Origin: Zygaena filipendulae | Lineage: Eukaryota > Arthropoda > Insecta > Lepidoptera > Zygaenidae | Length of the DNA stretch: 64,000 nt | Direction of reading: 5' to 3' | Assembly: GCA_907165275.2 (NCBI GenBank) | Contig: OU015660.1 | Span: 1,312,001-1,376,000 of the forward strand | Shown here: positions 55,900 to 64,000 of the stretch, in pieces | How the letters are laid out: every line of letters begins with the position of its first letter | Numbering within the stretch: the first letter of the stretch is position 1 | The notes under the pieces: generated by a model | The model's database searches: none | The model's input: only the letters and a program-made list of their open reading frames with translations | What the model was told of the DNA's origin: nothing | Made by a program: the position numbers and the translations under genes

Positions 55900-57069
55900 T
55901 ACAATAGCACAAGAAATCACAGAGGTTTGTACAATTATTAGTGCTACTTATCTTATTTATAGGTTGCTATTTTAATTTAAAGTTTATTAACTATACGGTA
56001 TTAAGTAGGTAGGTATACATATTTTTAAACAGGAGTCGCTGTCTCACAGTTTCTTCTATCAGATAAAAAAAACCAGACACGTGCGTGTCCGACCACAAAC
56101 AGTGAAGGGTTCCGTCCGTGTTAAAAATTATATTGTAAGTCCCAACCATGGGATGTTGCGAATATTCGCATCCGCATCCGCAAATGCGGACCTTCCGCAT
56201 AGATTTGGACATCTGCATCCGCATCCGCAATAACAAATGCAGATGTTCATTTGGATGCGAATGTAATACAAGTTGCGACAAGAAAGATAGTGGGCGGGGC
56301 CAGTGAATGTAAATTAGTAAGTGAAGTTAAAAAAAAATAGGAGCAATATTCCAATACTAACTTTCATTATTAAAAATATGAAAAATTACTTTATCATTGT
56401 TTTAATTCTTTATTCATATGGATACTATATTTATATAAGATCTGAAATATCCGCATCCGCATCACGTGAGCCTTCAAAAATTTGGATCCACATTCACATC
56501 CGCGGATGTGAAAAAATCGGCATCTGCAACACCCTTATCGACATCGAGACGCGCTTATGGGAACTTTTCTTTTCCATCCCACAATTACATGTGTGCCAAC
56601 CAAATTTTTTTTTCTTAATTTTACTACACCATTGGATTGTACCTATAGAGCAATAATTTATAAAAAAGCTCGTATTTCAGAACAATTTCAATGTACCAAC
56701 ATATTTTTGTGAAACAAATATACGTCCCAATTCGGTTGATTTTTTATTTATTAATTGTAAAGATAATTTGAATTTTAAAAAACATACAAGTGAAGCACCC
56801 AACTATACCTACTCTTGAACTCTGTAGACATGCCGACATTAAAATAAACAAATTTAATCTGTACATTATTATAATTACGCACCTTATCATTCTTCAAAGA
56901 AAATGCACTAAGGCCAGAGAATATACTGATTCAATTATTACGAAATTAGAGCTGGTATGGAATTACAGTGATAAAAGTGTTAGATAATAATTAACTAGGT
57001 ACTATTCGTTCTATATTCCATTTATTTGGACTGATTTATTTATTAAAAACATATTAAAAAAAAGGTGAA
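55900..57069. other. Region upstream of SV2-like B
   Basis: Holds the GGTTCCG repeat fragment and the hexamer region, then about 500 bp of AT-rich DNA up to the start codon; no core promoter motif recognised. Confidence 0.45.
56150..56540. repeat. GCATCC hexamer-rich inverted region
   Basis: GGGATGTTGCGAATATTCGC, CATCCGCATCCGC words at left; CCGCATCCGCATC, CACATCCGCGGATGTG and GCATCTGCAACACCC at right. It looks like a degenerate TIR transposon with hexamer ends. Confidence 0.5.
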
Positions 57070-57121
57070 ATGCGTGTTCAAACAAATCAAGTGCCGTTCG
57101 AAGATGCTTTGGATAAAACAG
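57070..57121 (+). CDS. SV2-like B exon 1 (start)
   Basis: ATG in aaaATGc context; MRVQTNQVPFEDALDKT. Phase 1 donor GTATGT at the same place as in the paralogue. Confidence 0.85.
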
Positions 57122-60100
57122 GTATGTTATAGTTATTTATAATCAAGATCTGACGTTTGGTATTCACAGGACATTGACCTGAAAAGGGATCCATTCTAGA
57201 AGAAGTATCAAAGTCTAGATATTATTCCCAAAAATCCAGTAATATTTCCAGAAAGACCTTCCTAATGCTTAAATACGTATAAAATTCGCTTTCTGGCATG
57301 TGATTTAAGTTTCAGATGGTCCATAGCTTCTCTTTCCGTATACAGATTGTAAAGAAACAATGTATGGAATGGAATTAAATAAATAAATAAATAATATTAT
57401 GTGAGGAAGGTGAACTCATCCGTTCATGCAGTTGTTCATTCTTGATACGCGTAGAAACATACTGAAAGATGGACCGAGAAATTATGGAAATCATTATTTC
57501 TGCTAGTGATTTACAAATTTAAATTTTATAAGCAAGAATATGGTACAAAAATTTCAATACAAAAATTGTTTCCTCTCCAGGATTTGGCAAGTTTAACTAT
57601 TTAATGTTGATGCTGTGTGGAGGTCTGATAACCTGTATGACGTTCGAGAGCTACTCTGTGAGTTACTTGGTTCCTGCCAGCGCGTGCGAGCTGCTTACCA
57701 ACAGTTTTCACCAGGGCGTCATGGCTGGAATGCCTTTGATTGGTAAAGTTTGAGTCAACTAGGTATTGCTAGGTTATTAAAAAGACACATTGCGACCTTA
57801 TTTGTCATGGTATTTCTGTGAAAAACATTGATATTAATTTTACGGCCTATGTTGTAATTAAATTTATTCTGGAGTATTGGGTAAATACTTTGCTTTCTTA
57901 GTAATAATAATCGAGATCTAATCGAACTATCGGTTTTCCTGATGTCGAACCGTGTGTCCAACTATCTTCTCCCGATACAAAGGATTCCGACGGGGACAAC
58001 AGCTATTAAAAAAATGCCTATTGTAATTATTTTAGGTATAATAGCAACATCTCACTTCTGGGGCTACTACGCTGATACACAAGGCAGAAGAAAAATTATA
58101 CGCCTGTCCCTAATATTAGGCTTTACAACTGGTGCATTGGCTACATTCTCACCGAACTGGATTGTGTTTTGTGTTTTAAAATTGTTGTCATCGAGCGCGT
58201 GAGTTCCAATATTTGATATAGTTTATTCGACGTTTTCAATATAATCTATATACTAATATTATAAAGAGGTAAAGTTTGTGAGTTTATGAGATTGTATGGT
58301 TGTACGGGGTAATTTCTGGATCTACTGAACCGGTTTTAAAAATTCTTTTACAAATAGAATGCTACTTTGTTCCTGAGTGTCATAGGGTACTCCTTGTTCC
58401 GGAATTCCCGCGGCAACTCCGAAATTACCGCGGGTGAAACCGCGGGGGAACAGCTAGTCATGAATATAATACTAATAGTGTCTATAATAATTTTATGTTC
58501 AAATTCAAATATACTTATACTTTTATCTTATCTTAGTCAATGGGGTAGGCAAGTAAAGCCTCGGTACTTCGACTCTTGGGATCTTTTGTACCATCCCCAT
58601 CCTATGCACCTCCCTCTACTCCCTGAAAACCTCGGCGGCGAAGGCTAGTGTGCAGTGGAGGGGTAAGAGCCTAAAGTCCTCTGGTTCTGGGTAGGCCGTC
58701 CCCAGAAGGTTCATACGTTTACGAGCCAAGGCATCGCACTCGCACATAAGATGTGCCATTGTTTCCACCTCACTTTCTGCATAGGTACTTATACTTTAGA
58801 AACAGGAAGAAAAGGACAACGAAATTGTTGTGTATTTTGTTTGATAGTATAAAATAAAGTTAAAAACGATTTATTTCAAATTCTGCTCATGGTAATAAGT
58901 TATAAAACACCCTGTAATATTATCGTTTACACCTCCATTGACAGTTTTGTTAATTTTGTATGTATTATGCATCTGTGTACCATAATTATATCAAGCATAG
59001 GATCTATGTATTTTGTATTATCAGGGATTACAACTTTGTAAATCCTTTTTTGGTCACTGCACCTTCTGATTCAACCTCGCAAGGAAATTGAACATTTTTC
59101 TTCCATGACGATTTCAGTTTAGGACTTGGAGCTAAGCTATATATGACGATTATTAAAGGTTGTGTTTTGTAGAGTGTCCGGTACATTTGCACTGTCTTTT
59201 ACACTGTTGAGCGAGTCTACACCAAGATCAAAACGTAGTATTATGGTTGTCTTAACTAGCAGCATCTTCTTTGTCTCAGTTGGATGCATGGCAGGTATCT
59301 AATATATTCAAGTATTACATATCTTCATCTTCATTAAGTGCTTGCTCAAATATCCATACCAACGAATGCTTCAACAACTTAAAATTCATAATCCCAAAAA
59401 AGCTGATCTAACCCAAATTCAATTCGATGTTAAATAATAAAAACCTCTATCTTGATGGCACTAACTCTGAAATCATGAAACTGAATCTCTAAAAACTGCA
59501 AAAATAAACCAAAACTCTTTTTCTCGGTCACAGTTTTGGTCCGTCATGCACCATTCATTAGAACGATTAACTATAGAGATAAACAATTTTAACTTTATTT
59601 AACAGTTAAAACACTCAAACTGTCTTTAATTTTTTTTTTACAGTTCTGGCAATTCCGGTGTTGTCACTCAAATTTTCCTACAGTATTCCCTACTTGAACA
59701 TACATTTCAACCCCTGGCGTCTTTTAAATTTTATCTTCAGCATGCCCTGCGCTATTGGGGCAGTTGCAATGACGTTTGCATATGAAAGCCCTAAATATTT
59801 ATTAAGTGCTGGACGGGAAGCGGAAGCTTTGAGAGTTTTAAAGAACATATTTGTTATTAACGGTGGTAAAAGTTGTGATGACTTTCAAGTAAGTGAAGAT
59901 TTATTCCTATCAGCCAACAGAAATCGAGAGACAAAGCCATCTCCCAAGGATCTCCACGACGGCAAACCTTGCACCACCCTCGTCTAGCTGGACTCCTGAT
60001 CTATACCGAATTCTTAGAAAAGTAGACATTTTAGGAGCATAGTCATTTTAGGAAAGAAGTCATCGCAGGAAAGTCGTTATCTCAGGAAAACTAAGTATTC

Positions 60101-63100
60101 ATTTTAGGAAAGTAGTAATTTTGGTTAACCAAGTAGTCGTTTTACGAAAGTGGACTTTTAGGAAAGTGGTCATGTTCGAACTAAAGGGTTTATGCATCAG
60201 AGACCTATGCATTTTAGGTAGATAACATTTGCCATAAATATCAGTAATATGTATATATAAAATACTTTATCCTGAATAACTGATCATAACTGATCAACGT
60301 CCATCCTAAACCGCTGATCGTATACACCTGAAACTTGGATGGTGTGTTCTTTATATGACTTAGGCATCTGATAAGAACGGATTTTTTGAAAATTCAACCT
60401 CTAAGGGGATGAAAAGAGGTTGCAAAGTTTGTATGGAACAATCCCGTGGGAACTTCGAAATTAACGCGGGTGAAACCGCGCGGGACAGCTAGTTTATATA
60501 TATAAATTGCCTTATCCTGAATAACTGATGCATCAACGTCCAGCCTAAACCGCTAATCGTAGACACGTGAAACTTGGAGGGTGTGTTCTTTGTACGACGT
60601 AGGCATCCGATAAGAAAGGATTTTGAAAATTCAAATCCTAAGGGGATGAATTGCAAAGTTTGTATGGAACGATTCCGCGGGAACTTCGAAATAATCGCGG
60701 GTGAAACCGCGTGGGACAGCTAGTGTAGCTTCAATACCTATTCTGATTGAGACATGAACAGAAAATTAAGTTGAAACAGCGCTATGCACTTTATTGCCAA
60801 ATAGTTTTATTTACTATTACTACTTTTCAGATAACATCGATAGTGTTGGAAGAGAATTCATTACAAGCAACCACAAGTCTTTGGGAGTCACTGAAATCGC
60901 AGTCAGTGCCGTTGTTCAAGCCACCTTTGCTGTTAAGAACCCTATTGATGGCTCTCATGTTCGGAATGATATATTTTTCGTAAGAACCGAAAACTTAACG
61001 AATAATTATTGTTTACAAAATTACAATGGAATTCTTTTTATTATATTCCATGCCATTGATTTAAAAAAACATCAACGTTGTTCTATGCTATTCCTGCGCT
61101 TCGCAAATGCTTATACCTAATCGCAATTCTAAGTACCTTAATCTAACTATTAATTACAGAACAAATCCGTATATAGTTTGGATGCCTTCTATAGCAGATA
61201 GCTTCATGAAGTCAGTGCAAACGGATATTGGTAATATGACTTTTTGCGATAGAATCAGATCTACACAAAATACTACCGACGTAGAAAAGGTACGTTCTTG
61301 CATTAAGTTCTAACAATATGTTATCTTCATTCTGTACTTAATCACTACATAGTTTAAAACAAAGTCGCATCCCATTGTCTGTCTGTCGCTATGTATGCTT
61401 ATACCTTTAAAACTATGCAACGGATTTTCACCAATAGATAGAGTGATTCATGAGGAAGGTTCATATTTATATTTTATCCTGGAGTTCTGGAGTTCCTGCG
61501 GGAACTCCAAAATTACCGCGGGTGAAACCACGGAGGACAGCTAGTGAACTATAAAACCAACGCTTTTACTCTTACTGTCCGTTTATATTTTATACGTTTA
61601 AATGCGTTTTGCATAAAAATTGGTTGAATTTTAATGAAACTTAACATGAAAGTAGCTTATGTTAATGGCTTAAAATTTAGGAGAGTTTCAATTCCCGTGC
61701 AGTAAAGGTTTCTGTTGAAATCCGAAAACATGTCTGCTGAATTAAAATTGCTAAAATAAAATTGTTAAGATTTTTGTGCATGTCTATCTAAAATATTATA
61801 ACATTTCAGGACAACGATTGCTCGTTGAATGAATTCGCTATAACCATGGTATTTGGTATCCAGATATATTTGGCCGTTTCGAATTCTCTCATGAGTGTGG
61901 CAATAAACTATATTGATAGGAAACATTTTCTCATCGGTCTTCAGGTAATTACAAGTATACATCATAATGATATTCAGCTAAAATACCATACACAAAGAGA
62001 AAGAGACATTATTCACGTATTCTTGATCAAATTTCAAGTTTGAGGGAAAAGCAATTGATTAATATTTTAGCCATGGTCTCGCAGTCCTGAAAATTTCATC
62101 GCATCTTTAAAAGGCTCTTAAAATGTTCAATGAGTGTTTTCATTGTTTTACGGTGTATTAGGGTAAGAAGGTTGATAAAAACATCATGAAAGAACTGGCA
62201 TACATTTCAGTGGTGGAATATTGCCCATACACCGTTACAATCATTGCCTCAAAAAATGGTAAAATTTAAATTGAAAAAACTTTATTTGACACAACACAAA
62301 GATATACAGGATATTGCAGAAACGTGTACCTAGTCGTATTCATGTATCTACAACGATATAACACTAGTAGATAACCAGGTAGGTACCATGAAATAAACTT
62401 TCTTAGAAGCTAGGTTTGGTATTATTAACTTGTCTCTGAACCCCAACGGTGTTAAATTGCATCAAATGATCTTGAACTCGTCACCTGTATCCAGTTCATG
62501 ACCTAGTAATGTGACATGTTTATTTTATTGCGGAAGTAGTGGGCAATAATTTTTTATTTTGGTTTTGAAATTTTGAAGTAAGGTTTTTGGGTTAAATACC
62601 ACGGTCAAATTGACTACAACTTTCTGTAACACCTTGCATACTCCATGATTGTTTTTATTTATATTTCGGTGATTATGATATTCTCTTTGTTCTTTATATA
62701 ATTCTCTAAATTACTGAACATTCTACATATATTGTTATTTATTTTAGATTTGTGTATATTCCTTCTTAGTTGTTGATAGGTACAGCGGGCTTATGCATAA
62801 ACTTCACCAGCTCTTGGATTATTAGCGCATTACTTTTTATTGTATTCGTCACCGGAACTGTCAACTTTGCCATACTTACGACTTTTAGTGTGGATTTTTT
62901 TCCAACATATTTGAAGTAAGTATCCATTTCTACATCTGCATATTAAACAGACAATAATATTATACCATCTCTTATCTTCTGAAAGCATAGCCATAGATCT
63001 GTTGCAGCTGCTTGCTCCATCTATCATCAGGATAGTGTGATATTTTTTGATGACCAGCATTCGTACCTACTTTATAGATTTCATAAGATTGATCTGTGCT

Positions 63101-64000
63101 TAAATAAAACCTACATAAATAATAATATCCGTTAAAAAATCAATAGAATCGCCTTACTCACATTTCTCCGGCTTAATGTCAAAGAAATTTGGCGCCTTGT
63201 TATGAAATTACGAATGTGCAAATAATATTTTTATTATTACTTTTTAATTTTCTTTTTTTTTTTTGTTTTTACTTTTTCTATTTTACTATCGTATAATTTC
63301 AGAGCTATGGCGCTATGCATAACAGTGATGGTTGGACGGGTGGGTGCCGTATTCGGCATAAACTTATTAAAGAATATGCTGGAGTATAACTGCGAGGGAT
63401 CGTTCCATGTGTTCGCTGGTCTGGCCGTAGGTGCGTAGCTAAATTACGATTTCAAAACTTTAATAGGCTAGGCTCTTGGAAACTGTATTGAGAAAGCTGT
63501 CCTACTAATATTATAAACGCGAAAGTTTGTGAGTATGGATGGATGGATGGATGTTGGTTACTCTTTCACGCAAAAACTACTGGATGGATTTAAATGGAAC
63601 TTTACAATAATATAGCTTATACATCAGATTAACACATAGGGTACATTTTATCCCGGAATTCCCGCGGGAACTCTGAAATTAACGCGGGCGAAACCGCGGG
63701 GCACAACTAGTATAATATACCTTCACTGTCGGACTGAAGCCACCCCCCCCTTCCTTCCCCTAAGATCTCGTTTCTTTACATGAAAAGAGGAACCCATATA
63801 CCGATGAGTTGAATCTCCGAAAACTTTATGTGCTTGACCACTTTTCTTATGAAAATCTTATGCAAAACACGTTTCTTGACTAAATGTCTACTACCTATGG
63901 TCTTCGAATTATTTTTGCAAAAAAAAATTTTTTTCAGTATGCGGCCTCATCGGTATTCTCCTGCCTTCCGATGCTAAAGTTATTGCAACTAAAGAACAAT
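57070..64000 (+). CDS. SV2-like B: MFS membrane transporter, partial (right edge), 11 exons visible
   Basis: Exons 57070-57121, 57581-57742, 58036-58198, 59173-59294, 59644-59888, 60831-60979, 61160-61289, 61810-61944, 62770-62915, 63303-63430 and 63938 to the edge give 498 open codons, all with consistent phase. Seen: FEDALDKTG, helix 1 (YLMLMLCGG), loop motif WGYYADTQGRR (80-90), NPWRLLNFIFSMPC, YESPKYLL after helix 6 (213-220), a short lumenal loop with NMT and NTT sequons, FPTYLKAMALCITVMVGRVG, and the start of the last helix. The final exon and stop are missing, probably only a few codons beyond the window. Its role is that of an SV2/SVOP-like transporter of unknown substrate. Intron positions match SV2-like A at most sites, so the two are old duplicates in opposite orientation on either side of the peroxidase gene. 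Confidence 0.92.
57581..57742 (+). CDS. SV2-like B exon 2
   Basis: FGKFNYLMLMLCGGLITCMT through MAGMPLIG; same 162-nt length and phase as exon 3 of SV2-like A. Confidence 0.93.
58036..58198 (+). CDS. SV2-like B exon 3
   Basis: Loop signature WGYYADTQGRRK, helix 3 and start of helix 4; donor GTGAGT after AGC GC. Confidence 0.93.
58245..58457 (+). mobile_element. Helitron-like, intron 3 of SV2-like B
   Basis: TCTATATACTAATATTATAA to CGCGGGGGAACAGCTAG followed by T; both ends intact. Confidence 0.83.
58520..58790 (-). pseudogene. LINE ORF2 C-terminal fragment, intron 3 of SV2-like B
   Basis: Minus-strand frame reads ESEVETMAHLMCECDALARK, then RMNLLG and, after a short proline/glutamate-rich stretch, AAEVFRE and a stop. 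The H-L-x-C-x-C pattern is typical of the end of Jockey/R1-type LINE proteins. Confidence 0.65.
59173..59294 (+). CDS. SV2-like B exon 4
   Basis: VSGTFALSFTLLSESTPRSK, then helix 5. This phase-2 junction differs from the phase-1 intron at the equivalent place in SV2-like A. Confidence 0.92.
59644..59888 (+). CDS. SV2-like B exon 5
   Basis: VLAIPVLSL, NPWRLLNFIFSMPC, AYESPKYLLSAGREAEAL. Acceptor follows a long T tract. Confidence 0.94.
60010..60180 (+). repeat. Degenerate minisatellite, GTCATTTTAGGAAA unit
   Basis: About eight imperfect copies of AGTAGTCATTTTAGGAAA with irregular spacing, in intron 5 of SV2-like B. Confidence 0.75.
60247..60492 (+). mobile_element. Helitron-like, first of a pair, intron 5 of SV2-like B
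   Basis: ATGTATATATAAAATACTTT to CGCGCGGGACAGCTAG; 32418 subfamily. Confidence 0.8.
60493..60723 (+). mobile_element. Helitron-like, second of the pair
   Basis: TTTATATATATAAATTGCCTT to CGCGTGGGACAGCTAG; joined directly to the first. Confidence 0.8.
60831..60979 (+). CDS. SV2-like B exon 6
   Basis: Central loop (SLWESLKSQSVPLFKPPLL) and helix 7; phase 2 donor GTAAGA. Confidence 0.92.
61160..61289 (+). CDS. SV2-like B exon 7 (lumenal loop)
   Basis: STNPYIVWMPSIADSF, NMT and NTT sequons; shorter than the loop of SV2-like A. Phase 0 donor. Confidence 0.92.
61350..61544 (+). mobile_element. Helitron-like, intron 7 of SV2-like B
   Basis: GTTTAAAACAAAGTCGCATCC to GGAGGACAGCTAG followed by T. 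Confidence 0.78.
61810..61944 (+). CDS. SV2-like B exon 8
   Basis: DNDCSLNEFAITMVFGIQIY and helix 8; ends GLQ in phase 0. Confidence 0.92.
62770..62915 (+). CDS. SV2-like B exon 9
   Basis: LLIGTAGLCINF, helices 9-10, VDFFPTYL. The acceptor at 62768-62769 was chosen over the one at 62746-62747, which would introduce a stop. Confidence 0.9.
63303..63430 (+). CDS. SV2-like B exon 10
   Basis: AMALCITVMVGRVGAVFGIN, helix 11 signature, then helix 12 start; phase 1 donor GTGCGT. Confidence 0.92.
63500..63710 (+). mobile_element. Helitron-like, intron 10 of SV2-like B
   Basis: TCCTACTAATATTATAAACG, (GGAT)n, then CGGGCGAAACCGCGGGGCACAACTAG followed by T. Confidence 0.82.
63938..64000 (+). CDS. SV2-like B exon 11, cut by window edge
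   Basis: VCGLIGILLPSDAKVIATKE, the end of the last helix and a LP-S-D-A motif common just before the C-terminus of these transporters. Confidence 0.85.

Noticed and set aside
56321..56656. 111-aa ORF with hydrophobic stretches
   Set aside because: Overlaps the hexamer repeat region, AT-driven composition, no neighbours or homology that I recognise.
62745..62770. Earlier acceptor for exon 9 of SV2-like B (after ATTTTAG)
   Set aside because: It leads to a stop after about 26 codons; the next AG gives a continuous transporter sequence.

Overview
This is a stretch of insect nuclear DNA, almost certainly from a lepidopteran. It is AT-rich, the genes are split into small exons with consensus GT..AG introns, and it is crowded with transposable elements. 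The commonest repeat (about fifty copies) ends in a GCGG-loop-CCGC hairpin followed about 10 nt later by CTAG. That is the 3' end of the non-autonomous Helitrons (Lep1-like) typical of moths and butterflies. I did not try to name the species.

Three protein genes can be assembled exon by exon. (1) SV2-like A, minus strand, 31592 down to 1553: 11 exons give a continuous 592-aa major-facilitator transporter of the synaptic-vesicle-glycoprotein-2/organic-solute type. It spans 30 kb because its introns are filled with repeats. (2) A secreted animal haem peroxidase, minus strand, 54184 down to 45448: 15 exons give 791 aa with a signal peptide, a clip-like cysteine module and the whole peroxidase fold. 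Several active-site positions are unusual. (3) SV2-like B, plus strand, from 57070 and running off the right edge: 11 exons are visible, 498 complete codons. Genes 2 and 3 are divergent across about 2.9 kb. Genes 1 and 3 are paralogues: most intron positions and phases match although the sequences have diverged widely. All exon joins were checked by hand for splice signals and phase; none was checked against transcripts.

The remainder is mobile DNA. A 5'-truncated non-LTR retrotransposon (18056-20870) with an uninterrupted endonuclease/reverse-transcriptase frame lies in the third intron of gene 1. A 594-bp mariner-type deletion derivative (14059-14652) keeps both inverted termini and a fused in-frame ORF. 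At least ten families of small inverted-repeat elements (MITEs) are present, some with diagnostic target-site duplications: 4 bp in all four copies of one family, TTA or TAA in others. Three copies of a roughly 255-bp GAA-tailed SINE-like retroposon occur, two with perfect 12-14 bp target duplications. There are also tRNA-related SINE heads, fragments of LINE 3' ends and several minisatellites. Elements are often nested: Helitron in MITE, MITE in Helitron, MITE in minisatellite.

I found no operon, phage, CRISPR or bacterial-type defence system, and no convincing intact tRNA or rRNA gene. The points most worth following are the altered active site of the peroxidase, the GAA-tailed retroposon, the nested repeats whose empty sites can be read from paralogous copies, and the CRE-carrying MITE family inside the transporter gene.
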